Source: Pseudomonadota bacterium
GTDB taxonomy: Bacteria; Myxococcota_A; Bradymonadia; Bradymonadales; GCA-2716585
NCBI GenBank assembly: GCA_005804885.1
Contig: SYOX01000047.1
Coordinates: forward strand, 1-53,921
DNA: 53,921 nucleotides
Direction of reading: 5' to 3'
The notes below the pieces were generated by a model. That model worked only from the letters and a program-made list of their open reading frames with translations, ran no database searches and was not told the DNA's origin. Shown piece by piece: positions 33,206 to 41,657 of the stretch. Made by a program: the position numbers and the translations under genes. Each line of letters starts with the position of its first letter. Within the stretch, counting starts at the first letter, position 1.

Positions 33206-34633
33206 ATGCTGTTCAACTCCACGGAATATGGCGTCTTCCTCGTCGTCGTCTTCGTGCTCTTCTGGGCGCTGGCGCGCTACAAGACGATGCGCCTGGTGCT
33301 GCTGCTCGTCGCCAGCTACCTCTTCTACGCCAGCTGGAACCTCACCTACCTGGGCCTGATCGTCTTCTCGACGGCCGTGGACTACTTCATCGGCCTCGCC
33401 ATGGCCTCCACCGAGGCCGAGCGCAAGCGCAAGGCGCTGCTGGTGCTGTCTCTGGGGATCAACCTGGGGATGCTCGCGGTCTTCAAGTACTACAACTTCT
33501 TCATCGACTCGATCGAGCGCAGCGTCGACTTCGTCGGCCAGGGCCCGGTCGCGCTGCCCCACCTCGACGTGCTGCTGCCGGTCGGGATCAGCTTCTACAC
33601 CTTCCAGACCCTGAGCTACTCGATAGACCTCTACCGAAGGCGCATCGAGCCCTGCCGCAACCCCTTGAAGTTCTTCGTCTATGTGGCCTTCTTCCCGCAG
33701 CTCGTCGCCGGCCCGATCGTCCGCGCCGTCGAGTTCCTGCCGCAGCTTGACGAAGATCCGAAGGTCACCGCGGCCCAGGTCACCCAGGGCGGCCTGCTCA
33801 TCATGATGGGCTTGATCAAGAAGGTCGCCATCGGCGATTACATCGCGCTCAACTTCGTCGATCGGGTCTTTGACACCCCCGAGATGTTCTCCGCGCTGGA
33901 GATCCTGATGGCCGTCTACGGCTACGGGATGCAGATCTATTGCGACTTCTCCGGCTACACGGACGTCGCCATCGGCTCCTCGCTGCTGATGGGTTTCACC
34001 CTGCCGGTGAACTTCAACCGGCCCTACAAGGCCGACTCGATCCAGGACTTCTGGCATCGGTGGCACATCACGCTCTCGACCTGGCTGCGCGACTACCTCT
34101 TCATCCCGCTCGGCGGCAGCCGGGGTTCCAACGCGATGATCTACCGCAACCTGCTGCTGACCATGCTGCTGGGCGGCCTCTGGCACGGGGCCTCCTGGCA
34201 CTTCGTGATGTGGGGCGCGGCCCACGGCCTGATGCTGGCGTTGACGAGGGCCTGGAAGACGTTCCGCACCAGCCAGGGCATCGACGTCGAGGCGTGGCCG
34301 TGGTACAGGCCGCTGATGGTCTTCCTGACCTTCCAGTTCGTCTCCTTCACCTGGATCCTGTTCCGCTGCGAGGACATGGACAAGGTGATGGCGGTGATGG
34401 AGCGGCTCGGGACGATGACGACCGGCGCCGGGAACCTGACGGCGATGGTGATGCTCCTGCTCTGGGGCAGCTACGCGTGGCACATGACCCCGAACGCTTG
34501 GCGCGACAGGGCGATGGTCATCTTCAACAAGCTCCCGGTCCCGGTGCAGGTGGCCGTCTTTGTTGGAATCGTCGTGGTGCTCCAGCGGGTTGCGGAGACG
34601 GACGTGGTGCCATTCATCTACTTCCAGTTCTGA
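33206..34633 (+). CDS. MBOAT family O-acyltransferase (AlgI/DltB-like)
   Basis: 475 residues from ATG 33206 (MLFNSTEYG, the typical MBOAT beginning); the frame is open from 33146 but that part is not hydrophobic. About 10-12 membrane helices. The family motif is seen in DFWHRWHITLSTWLRDYLFIPLGGSR (near 275-300; quoted in parts: DFWHRWHITLS and YLFIPLGGSR). The catalytic His lies in LLGGLWHGASWHF. Such proteins move acyl groups across the membrane to a sugar polymer or teichoic-acid-like acceptor and pair with an SGNH-type protein outside. The next gene encodes one, 22 bp downstream. It probably acetylates or acylates a surface polysaccharide. Confidence 0.93.
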   Translation: MLFNSTEYGVFLVVVFVLFWALARYKTMRLVLLLVASYLFYASWNLTYLGLIVFSTAVDYFIGLAMASTEAERKRKALLVLSLGINLGMLAVFKYYNFFIDSIERSVDFVGQGPVALPHLDVLLPVGISFYTFQTLSYSIDLYRRRIEPCRNPLKFFVYVAFFPQLVAGPIVRAVEFLPQLDEDPKVTAAQVTQGGLLIMMGLIKKVAIGDYIALNFVDRVFDTPEMFSALEILMAVYGYGMQIYCDFSGYTDVAIGSSLLMGFTLPVNFNRPYKADSIQDFWHRWHITLSTWLRDYLFIPLGGSRGSNAMIYRNLLLTMLLGGLWHGASWHFVMWGAAHGLMLALTRAWKTFRTSQGIDVEAWPWYRPLMVFLTFQFVSFTWILFRCEDMDKVMAVMERLGTMTTGAGNLTAMVMLLLWGSYAWHMTPNAWRDRAMVIFNKLPVPVQVAVFVGIVVVLQRVAETDVVPFIYFQF

Positions 34634-34655
34634 GGGTTTGAGCGTCGAGGCGGCG

Positions 34656-36356
34656 ATGAGCGAGAGAGCGGATCAAGTGGGGGTAGCGTCGGGCGAGGTC
34701 TTTGAGGGCCCCAGGGTGCTGTGGTCCAGGCCAGGGCAGATCGTGCTGGGTTTTGCGGCGGCGATGATCGGGGTCTGGCTTGTCCAGGACGTGATCCTGG
34801 GCCAGGACGACGCCAGCGCCGAGCCCGTCGTCCGGGCCGCCATGCCCACCGACATCGATCGCATCCTGGCCGAGGCCGATCTGGACACGGCCGGAGGCGG
34901 CGGCACGGTCGGCGGCCCCAAGGAGAGCGGACAGGAGCCCGGCCTCGTCAACCTCTTCAAGACCCTCGTCGGCGCCGACGGCTCGCCCGAGGGGGGCGAG
35001 GCCCAGGAGGCCGGACAGGCCACCCCGGCGCAGCTCGCCGAGATCCCTCCGGCCAGCGAGGGGGTGACGCCCGAGGCGTCGACGCCGGGCGTCGGCGAGG
35101 GGCAGCCCTCCGGTGTGGGGAAGGCCGACGCGGGCTCGCCCTCCGGCGCGGGGCAGGCGGGCGTCGAGCCCGTGGCCGAGGCGCCCGTGGGCGAGCAGCG
35201 GACCCAGGCCCCGGCGGCCCGCGCGACGCAGGAGGGCCGCAAGGTCGTCCGGATCGAGGACCCCAACGGCGCGATGAAGCCCTTCTACGAAGCGCTGCGG
35301 CGCACGGAGCAGAAGAAGGGCACCACGCGGGTGCTCCATTGGGGCGACTCGGTGATCGTGGCCGACATGGTGACCTCGACGGTCCGGCGCAAGCTCCAGG
35401 AGCGCTTCGGCGACAGCGGCCACGGCTTCATGCTCGTCTCGATCCCCTGGGAGTATTACATCCACCAGCAGGTCGAGCACGCCGCCTCGGACAACTGGCG
35501 CGACACCCTCATCACCCACGGCGTCCTGAAGGACAAGCAGTACGGGATCGGCGGCGTGGTCACCACCGGGCACTCCAAGGGCGCCTGGGCCACCTTCGGC
35601 ACCGTCGACAAGGGCAAGACGGGTCGTAACCTGTCGAAATTCCAGGTCTTTTACGGCACCTCTCCCGATGGCGGCGAGGTGCTCATTCAGGTCGACGGCC
35701 AGGACAAGGCGACCTTCAGCACGCGGGGGGAGGGCCTGACCGACAAGCTCCACACGGTGACCTTCCCCGACGGCCCGCACGACATCCGGCTCCAGTCCAA
35801 CGGCGGCGGCCCCGTGCGGCTCTACGGCGTCGTCCTTGAGCGCGAGACCCCCGGCGTCGTCTACGACTGCCTGGGGGTCACCGGCAGCCGCGCCTCGACC
35901 TTCATCCGCTTCGACGTGCCGCACTTCGAGCGCCAGCTCGCCCAGCGCAACCCCGACCTGATGATCGTCATGACCGGCTCGAACCAGAGCAAGTTCAAGG
36001 GCATGGACATGGCCCAGTACGAGCAGGAGTACACGACCATGGTCAAGCAGATCCGCAAGGCCCGGCCCAACAGCACCTGCCTCGTCGCCAGCGCCCCCGA
36101 CCGCGCCGAAAAGACCAACGGCCAGCTCACCACCTCGCCGCTGATCCCCAAGATCGTCGCCATCCAGCACAAGGTCGCGCTGGCCAACGGCTGCGCCTTC
36201 TGGAACACCTACGAGGCCATGGGCGGCCAGAACGCCATGCTGGCCTGGCATCGCCACAGGCCGCGGCTGGCCTCGGGCGACTACACCCACCTGACGATGG
36301 CCGGCGGCGAGGTCCTCGGGGCGCTCCTCTACGAGGCCCTCATGGCCGGCTACTGA
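34656..36356 (+). CDS. Membrane-anchored SGNH/GDSL-type hydrolase or acyltransferase, MBOAT partner
   Basis: 566 residues, ATG 34656 after GAGG. One N-terminal membrane helix (IVLGFAAAMIGVWLV), then a long Ala/Gly/Pro/Glu linker (~45-195). The SGNH fold follows: block I HWGDS with Ser232, block II Gly in GVTGSR, block III MTGSN, and block V DYTHLT (Asp-x-x-His). All four blocks are present, so activity is plausible. With the preceding MBOAT gene this forms the AlgI-AlgJ/X-like pair for O-acylation of a glycan in the periplasm. A paralogue without its own MBOAT lies at 38981-40576; both share GDSxIxxDM and RFGDxGHGF. Confidence 0.85.
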   Translation: MSERADQVGVASGEVFEGPRVLWSRPGQIVLGFAAAMIGVWLVQDVILGQDDASAEPVVRAAMPTDIDRILAEADLDTAGGGGTVGGPKESGQEPGLVNLFKTLVGADGSPEGGEAQEAGQATPAQLAEIPPASEGVTPEASTPGVGEGQPSGVGKADAGSPSGAGQAGVEPVAEAPVGEQRTQAPAARATQEGRKVVRIEDPNGAMKPFYEALRRTEQKKGTTRVLHWGDSVIVADMVTSTVRRKLQERFGDSGHGFMLVSIPWEYYIHQQVEHAASDNWRDTLITHGVLKDKQYGIGGVVTTGHSKGAWATFGTVDKGKTGRNLSKFQVFYGTSPDGGEVLIQVDGQDKATFSTRGEGLTDKLHTVTFPDGPHDIRLQSNGGGPVRLYGVVLERETPGVVYDCLGVTGSRASTFIRFDVPHFERQLAQRNPDLMIVMTGSNQSKFKGMDMAQYEQEYTTMVKQIRKARPNSTCLVASAPDRAEKTNGQLTTSPLIPKIVAIQHKVALANGCAFWNTYEAMGGQNAMLAWHRHRPRLASGDYTHLTMAGGEVLGALLYEALMAGY

Positions 36357-36372
36357 CGCAAGGAGGCCCTCG

Positions 36373-37242
36373 ATGCGCCCGCAGCTCCTCGCCCTGGCCG
36401 CGCTGACGGCGGCCTCCTGCGCCGCCAACGACCCCGTCAAGGTCGTCATGGCCAGCCCGGACGTCGATCCGAAGACCGGCCGCCCGATCTCCACCCCCAG
36501 GATCTCGCCCGCGCTCGCCGTCGAGATGATCCCCATCCCCGCCGGCCCCTTCTCCCGCGGCACCCCCGACGGCCAGGGCGACACCGGCGAGCAGCCTCGG
36601 CGGCGACTCTTCATCAGCGCCTTCGAGATCGACCGCCTCGAGGTCACCGTGGCCGACTACCGCCGCTGCGTCGAGGCGGGCCGCTGCACCGTGCCCGACA
36701 AGGAGGGCCTGTCCTGCGGCGGCGACGAGATGAACTGGACCTACGAAGACCGGCGCGATCACCCCGTCAACTGCGTCTCCATCCTCCAGGCCCGCGATTA
36801 CTGCGCCTGGCTCGGCAAGCGCCTGCCCACCAAGGCCGAGTGGGAGAAGGCCGCGCGCGGCGACAAGGACGACCGCGAGTACCCCTGGTCGCCGAGCCTC
36901 GCGCCCGCCTGCGATCTGGCCTGCATGCAAGATGATGATCTGGGCTGCGGCGAGCGCCCCTCCACCTGCCCCGTCGGCGCCCACCCCCGAGGCGCCAGCC
37001 CCTATGGCGTCCTCGACATGGCCGGCAATGTCTGGGAGTGGGTGTCGGACTACTACGCCGAGGACTACTTCGCCCAGGCCGTCGAGCGCGACCCCCAGGG
37101 GCCAGCGCAGACCTCCAGCCGCGTCGTGCGCGGCGGCAGCTACGACGACGTCGCCCTCTACCAGCGGCTCGCCTATCGCTTCGATCTCGAAGAGCCCGAC
37201 ACCTTCGCCTACACCTACATCGGCTTCCGCTGCGCCCGCTGA
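36373..37242 (+). CDS. SUMF1/formylglycine-generating-enzyme-fold lipoprotein, probably non-catalytic
   Basis: 289 residues, ATG 36373 with AGGAGG. The signal peptide ends in AASC, predicting a lipoprotein. The rest is a SUMF1 (FGE-sulfatase) domain: MIPIPAGPFSRGTPDG, FEIDRLEVTVADYRRCVEAG, YCAWLGKRLPTKAEWEKAARG, GNVWEWVSDYYAEDY and the closing RVVRGGSYDD with YTYIGFRCAR. In true formylglycine-generating enzymes the GGS is followed by a Cys pair (C..SYC.RY). Here that stretch (YDDVALYQRLAYR) has no Cys, so conversion of sulfatase Cys is unlikely. It may be a surface binding protein. It lies 16 bp after the SGNH gene, in the same operon. Confidence 0.88.
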   Translation: MRPQLLALAALTAASCAANDPVKVVMASPDVDPKTGRPISTPRISPALAVEMIPIPAGPFSRGTPDGQGDTGEQPRRRLFISAFEIDRLEVTVADYRRCVEAGRCTVPDKEGLSCGGDEMNWTYEDRRDHPVNCVSILQARDYCAWLGKRLPTKAEWEKAARGDKDDREYPWSPSLAPACDLACMQDDDLGCGERPSTCPVGAHPRGASPYGVLDMAGNVWEWVSDYYAEDYFAQAVERDPQGPAQTSSRVVRGGSYDDVALYQRLAYRFDLEEPDTFAYTYIGFRCAR

Positions 37243-37300
37243 CGGCCTCCGGGCCGCTCCAGATCGCCGCCGAGGGGGCTGCCCAGAGGGTCGAGGGGGG

Positions 37301-38821
37301 CTATCGCGGGATGCCGGCGGCGTTCGGGGGGCCGAGCAGGGCGATCTCGTGGGCGCTCATGGGGTAGTTGCGCACCTGGATGCTGGCCACATAGCCGGGC
37401 CAGAGTTCGCCGTCGTTGTCGTTGTCGGCGAAGAGCAGGGCGACGGTATCCATGGCCCAGCGGGCGTCGATCTCCGCGCTGGGGCCCCCCTGATCCTGCG
37501 CGCCGACGAGGACGCCGTCGATGTACTTGAAGATGTTGTCGCGGTCGCGCGGGGCCGTCAGATCGACCACCAGCGCGATCCGGGTCCAGCGTCCCGCCGC
37601 GATCTCCCCGTCGTAGGCGTCCGAGATGCCGAGGCCGCGGTTGGGGCCGATGAAGAAGTCCGCGTCGTCGTCGTTGTTCAGGCTGGTCTGGAGGATGGCC
37701 CGATAGGCGGCCTCGGGCTCGGTGGCGTAGAAGAGATCCATGATCAGCGTGTACTGGTTGCTGCGGCGCCCGTTGCCGTTGGCGCCGACCCTGTGGGTCA
37801 TCCGGTAGCCCGTCCGGTTGGACGTCCCGGTGAAGTGCATCACCGCCGCAGGGCCGTCGGCCATGTCGGGGATGCCAAAGCTGGCGGTGGCGCCGAACTC
37901 GGTGGCGTTCTCGGTGGTGGCGTCGTTGTAGTAGGCCAGATCGGCGCCAACCGTGGCCCTCAGGCCGTCGTTGAAGTCCCACTGGCCGGTGACGCCCGTC
38001 GGGCTGTCGGGTGTCACGCACTCCCCGCTCTGGCACACAAGCCCGCTCCGGCAGCCCTCCTCCACCCTGCACCGCTCGCCCTCGGCCGACACGCACCGGC
38101 CCAGATCGCAGACCTCGCCTCTCTGGCAGCCCTCGGCGTCGTCGTCAATCTGGCTGTCGCAGTCGTTGTCGCGGCCGTCGCAGATCTCGGCGCTCTCGGG
38201 CTTGAGGGAGGGGTCCTGGTCGTCGCAGTCGCCCCCGCGGTCGACGTGGCCGAGGGGTGGCTGGCAGACCCGCGTGGCGCCAGCGTCCTGGCCCCAGCCG
38301 TCCCGATCGGCGTCCGGGTACCACGCTGACAGGCCGATCGCGTTGTCGTCCTGGCTGTCAAAGAGGCCGTCGCAGTCGTTGTCGCGCCCGTCGCAGACCT
38401 CGTCGGCGTCCGGCGAGGTGGCCGAGTTGGCGTCGTCGCAGTCGCCGGGCCTGTCGACGGCGCCTTCGGGGCGCTCGCAGGCCTGGATGGGCTGCGCCTG
38501 GTCGCCCCAGCCGTCCTCGTCGGCGTCGACGAACCAGACGAGCGGCGGATCGCAGTCGAAGGGCGGATCCTCGGGCTCGGGGGTGGGATCGGGGCTCGGC
38601 TCGGCGATCGGCTCAGGCTCGGCAGAGGGCTCGGGGGCAGGTCCGGGGTCGGGATCGGGGCCTGGGGCGCCGTCGATCTGGGCGCAATAGCCCCTCTGGC
38701 AGAGTTGATCTTCGGGGCAGTCGGTGTCGGTGTCGCATTGGCGCGCGGTCAGAGGCGCGGGTTCAAAGAGGCAGCCGGCCTCCAGCGCGAGCACAACTCC
38801 GAGGATCATCCATCGACGCAC
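37301..38821 (-). CDS. Lipoprotein with MopE-type metal-binding repeats and LamG-like domain
   Basis: 506 residues. The preferred start is GTG 38821, placed 7 bases after GGAGGG; ATG 38836 is in frame but has no ribosome site. The signal ends in EAGC, suggesting lipidation. A Cys-rich segment (CDTDTDCPEDQLCQRGYC) is followed by a Pro/Glu repeat linker. Two copies of the MopE/'putative metal-binding' motif come next (GDCDD, then EVCDGRDNDCDG; GDCDD, then EICDGRDNDCD). Then comes another Cys-rich stretch, and from ~270 a concanavalin/LamG-like beta-sandwich (GQWDFNDGL, YIDGVLVGAQD, GYVASIQVRNYPMSAHEI). Such proteins are extracellular surface proteins of Myxococcota binding Ca2+ or Cu. It is convergent with the SUMF1-like gene (58 bp). 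Confidence 0.85.
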   Translation of the reverse strand: MRRWMILGVVLALEAGCLFEPAPLTARQCDTDTDCPEDQLCQRGYCAQIDGAPGPDPDPGPAPEPSAEPEPIAEPSPDPTPEPEDPPFDCDPPLVWFVDADEDGWGDQAQPIQACERPEGAVDRPGDCDDANSATSPDADEVCDGRDNDCDGLFDSQDDNAIGLSAWYPDADRDGWGQDAGATRVCQPPLGHVDRGGDCDDQDPSLKPESAEICDGRDNDCDSQIDDDAEGCQRGEVCDLGRCVSAEGERCRVEEGCRSGLVCQSGECVTPDSPTGVTGQWDFNDGLRATVGADLAYYNDATTENATEFGATASFGIPDMADGPAAVMHFTGTSNRTGYRMTHRVGANGNGRRSNQYTLIMDLFYATEPEAAYRAILQTSLNNDDDADFFIGPNRGLGISDAYDGEIAAGRWTRIALVVDLTAPRDRDNIFKYIDGVLVGAQDQGGPSAEIDARWAMDTVALLFADNDNDGELWPGYVASIQVRNYPMSAHEIALLGPPNAAGIPR

Positions 38822-38980
38822 AGCACCACCCTCCATCGCTGGGGCGATCATAGCACGGCGGGGGCAGAAGTGCATGGGCGGCTCGCGGTATGACGTCTTG
38901 TCTCGGATCTTCAGTTGGGCGCAGCGTTTTTGAGGAGGGCGAGCGGATCGGAGGGGCTGCGCAGGTTGCAGCGGCGGTGG

Positions 38981-40576
38981 TCAATCGCGGCGGATCGTGC
39001 GCACTGCCGGGATGGGGATCTCGGGCGCCTGGGTGTCGACGGGGAGATCGGCGGAAGGATCGGCGGGGAGATCGGTGGAAGGATCGGCGAGGCGATCGGC
39101 GTGGGGATCGGTGGGGCGGTTGGAGTGGATCTCGTTCGGCTGGGCGATGGCCTTGTGGGCGTCGTAGGCGCGCATGGTGGCCTCGAAGATCATGTCGGCG
39201 ATCAGGGCGTAGCCCTTGGAGGTCATGTGGACGCGATCTTTGTGGGCGAGCGGGGGGTTGGCGCGGGCCCAGGTGTCGATGGTGCCGGCGCCGCCGATGG
39301 CCTCGTAGGTGTTGAAGAAGGCGCAGCCGGACTGGTCGGCGGCGGCGCGCAGGGCCTCGATGATGTCGAGGAGCTTCTGGGGGGTGTCCCAGACGGCGGG
39401 ATCGGAGGGGTCGTTGGCGGCGCGCTTGACGGCGGAGTCCATGACGTCGAGGCGGATCTGGGTGCCGTCGAAGATGAGGGCCTGATCGGGCGGGCCGAGG
39501 ATGAGGCAGGAGGAGCTCGGGGAGGCGTCCTTGAAGTCCTTCATGACCTTGACGACCTGGGCGGTGTACTGGGCGAAGTCGAGGTTGTCGCCGACCTCGT
39601 TGGAGCCGTAGGCGGTGACGATCAGGTCGTGGCCTCGGTGGGTCAGGTGCGACTGCCAGAGCGGGATGTTCCAGTATGTCGGCATGGAGTGGCGGGCGCC
39701 GTTGATGCCGACGGAGTCGTAGACGACGCCGGCGGCGTCGCGCTCAAGCGCCGTGCCGAAGAGGCGCAGCTCGCCGCCGCCTGCGGCGCGGATCTCGAGG
39801 CGGTGTGGGCCGTCGGGGGCTCGGAGGGTGTGGTAGCCGGGCCCGGTGGCGCGGGCGCGGGTGTTGATCGTCCCGGCGGGGCGGCCGTCGAGGCTCAGGG
39901 ACATGCGGGCGCCGTTGGGCTGCTTGAGGTAGAAGATCTCGAAGGAGGAGACCTTGTCGCCGACGGGGCCGTCGTCTTCGGTGGCGACCCAGACGGAGGC
40001 GTCGCGGCGGGTGGTGCGCATCGAGACGCCGCCGAGGCCGAGCAGGCCGTCGGTGCCGGTGTCGCGGACGCGGATGCGGTCGGCGCTCCAGTCGCGGGTG
40101 CGGCTGTCGCCGAAGTCGACGTCCATGTGGTGGTAGGTCCGCCAGGGCTTGCCGGGCAGGATGAAGCCGTGTCCGCCGTCGCCGAAGCGGCCCTGGTAGT
40201 GTCGGCGAAGCACGCCGGTGAGCATGTCGGAGGCGATGTGTGAGTCGCCGTAGTGGACGGCGCGGGCTTTGAGCATCGGCTCGCCGGCCTCGATGCGGGC
40301 GAGCTTGTCGAAGAAGGCGGCGAGGTGCTGGGGGTTCTCAAGCTGCCTGGGGTCGCCGGGCTTGCTGGTTCTGGGCTTGTTGACCCCGTCGTCCATGGGC
40401 AGGGGGACCAGGGGCGCGTTGGGGCGGACGCTGGCGGTGTGGGTCAGGGGGCCGCTGGCGGACTCCCCGCGGGGCTTGGGGGTCGAGGGGCTGCAAGAAC
40501 TGGCCAGCAAGAAGGGCGAGAGCAGGGCCAGGGTTGCCAGCGCGGTCTGCCGCGCGGGGTTGATCCGAGGAGGCAT
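38981..40576 (-). CDS. SGNH/GDSL hydrolase-type lipoprotein, paralogue of the MBOAT partner
   Basis: 531 residues from ATG 40576, with AAGGGA about 7 bases upstream; the frame to 40744 is open but Arg-rich. The signal peptide ends in LASSC. The SGNH blocks are HYGDS, GINGAR, VTAYGSN and KDRVHMT (Asp-x-x-His), all intact. It shares GDSxIxxDM, RFGDGGHGF and other stretches with the SGNH protein at 34656-36356. The tail after ~495 is low-complexity Asp/Pro (DPSTDLPADPSADLPVD). It may deacylate or acylate surface glycans. A 14-bp perfect palindrome (40604-40617) lies in its leader. Confidence 0.82.
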   Translation of the reverse strand: MPPRINPARQTALATLALLSPFLLASSCSPSTPKPRGESASGPLTHTASVRPNAPLVPLPMDDGVNKPRTSKPGDPRQLENPQHLAAFFDKLARIEAGEPMLKARAVHYGDSHIASDMLTGVLRRHYQGRFGDGGHGFILPGKPWRTYHHMDVDFGDSRTRDWSADRIRVRDTGTDGLLGLGGVSMRTTRRDASVWVATEDDGPVGDKVSSFEIFYLKQPNGARMSLSLDGRPAGTINTRARATGPGYHTLRAPDGPHRLEIRAAGGGELRLFGTALERDAAGVVYDSVGINGARHSMPTYWNIPLWQSHLTHRGHDLIVTAYGSNEVGDNLDFAQYTAQVVKVMKDFKDASPSSSCLILGPPDQALIFDGTQIRLDVMDSAVKRAANDPSDPAVWDTPQKLLDIIEALRAAADQSGCAFFNTYEAIGGAGTIDTWARANPPLAHKDRVHMTSKGYALIADMIFEATMRAYDAHKAIAQPNEIHSNRPTDPHADRLADPSTDLPADPSADLPVDTQAPEIPIPAVRTIRRD

Positions 40577-40603
40577 GACAGATCCCTTGTCCTTGGCCTT
40601 GGC

Positions 40604-40617
40604 GCGCCTGCAGGCGC
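40604..40617. promoter_or_regulatory. 14-bp perfect palindrome upstream of the SGNH gene
   Basis: GCGCCTG/CAGGCGC, with no spacer, 28 bases before the ATG at 40576 and within the 143-bp gap after the DedA gene. It is GC-rich, so chance cannot be excluded. A dimeric regulator site or hairpin is possible. Confidence 0.3.
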
Positions 40618-40719
40618 CATCGGCCCGACCTGACTCTCGCAACACCGTCGGGTCGGTGCGTCTTCCTTGACGCCGCTTGTGTTGTCGGGGCGAGCGGCCT
40701 GGGCAGGCCGCGGGCCGCG

Positions 40720-41382
40720 TCACCCCATGTCCCCCACGCTCCAACCGAGCGCAATGACATAGTAGTAAAGCACGATCCTGGGGATGCGGTGCAAGGTCGT
40801 CAGGAAGAAACTCCGAAAGGGCATGGCGAAGGCGCCGGCGGCCATGCAGATGATGGAGAAGGGGATGGGGGTCCAGGCGGCCACGGCCACGGCGGCCACG
40901 CCCCAGCGGGCGAAGGCGGCCTGCCCGCGCGCCTTGAAGCGCTCGACGAGGCGGCCCAGGAGCGGGAAGCGATCCAGGCGACGCCCGATGAGCCAGGCCA
41001 GGTTGCCCCCCAGGATGCTCGCGGCGCAGGCCACGGTCAGGACCGGCAGCGTGGGGCTGTTGGCCGTTACGGCGGCCATCAGGTAGGTGTCGACGGGGAT
41101 GGGGATGCCCAGGGAGTCGCTCAAGGTCGTCCCGATGAACATCCCCAACAGCCCGTACTTGTTGAAAAATTCAACGCTGATCGACTCCAGCGGCGCCTTG
41201 AGGGTGGAGGCCAGCACGGCCATGATCCCGAAGAGGGCCGCCAGCCCCAGGAGCGTCCGCAGCGCCAGCGTCCCGGCGCCGGGTTGCTTCTCCTCGCCAG
41301 GGATCGGGTCGCCCTCGGGCTCGACAGGTCCATCACCGGAGGTGTCCCTTGCGCTTGTCACGGGGGTCGAGGTGAGGGTCAT
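40720..41382 (-). CDS. DedA/VTT (SNARE-associated) family membrane protein
   Basis: 220 residues, ATG 41382. A ~35-residue polar N-terminus precedes a first helix (LALRTLLGLAALFGIMAVL). The VTT core follows: GLLGMFIGTTLSDSLGIPIPVDTYLMAAV, then SILGGNLAWLIGRRLD (quoted in parts of the family's glycine-rich pattern), and the late GVAAVAVAAWTPIPFSIICMAAGAFAMPF. DedA/VTT proteins flip or scramble phospholipids or undecaprenyl phosphate across the inner membrane, which fits a surface-polysaccharide neighbourhood. The conserved C-terminal Arg-Gly region is short. Same strand as the SGNH gene, but 143 bp apart. Confidence 0.85.
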   Translation of the reverse strand: MTLTSTPVTSARDTSGDGPVEPEGDPIPGEEKQPGAGTLALRTLLGLAALFGIMAVLASTLKAPLESISVEFFNKYGLLGMFIGTTLSDSLGIPIPVDTYLMAAVTANSPTLPVLTVACAASILGGNLAWLIGRRLDRFPLLGRLVERFKARGQAAFARWGVAAVAVAAWTPIPFSIICMAAGAFAMPFRSFFLTTLHRIPRIVLYYYVIALGWSVGDMG

Positions 41383-41550
41383 GAGGCTCAGTGACTCGGG
41401 GTTCAGGGAGGAGAGGCGCGGCTTCGCCCGCAGGCCCTCATGCTAACCGGGGGGGGTGGAATTGCAAGGCGATTGAGCGTCACCGACGAACTGGGACAGG
41501 TTCGCTCGGTGAAGGTACCGCCGCCCCAGAAGTCACGATCATACCGACGG

Positions 41551-41606
41551 CGTCTCGCCCCAGGCTCGCGCCCGGGGCTACAGATCAGGGATGCCCCTGC
41601 GGGGCT
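41551..41606 (+). repeat. REP-like palindromic element, copy A
   Basis: Two consecutive hairpins: GCCCCAGGC/GCCCGGGGC with a TCGC loop (one mismatch), then a short connecting segment and GCCCC/GGGGC with a TGC loop. It is the same design as copy B, but in the opposite orientation. It lies in the intergenic region between the DedA and TSP3 genes. No protein is encoded in 41383-41657. Confidence 0.75.
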
Positions 41607-41657
41607 GGCGAGGGGGCGTCAATCTGCCCGGCGGCGTGGCCCTGGACACCAAGACCC

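Noticed and set aside
37243..37256. CGGCC/GGCCG hairpin after the SUMF1-like gene considered as a terminator
   Set aside because: Only a 5-bp stem and no T-run; expected by chance at this GC content.
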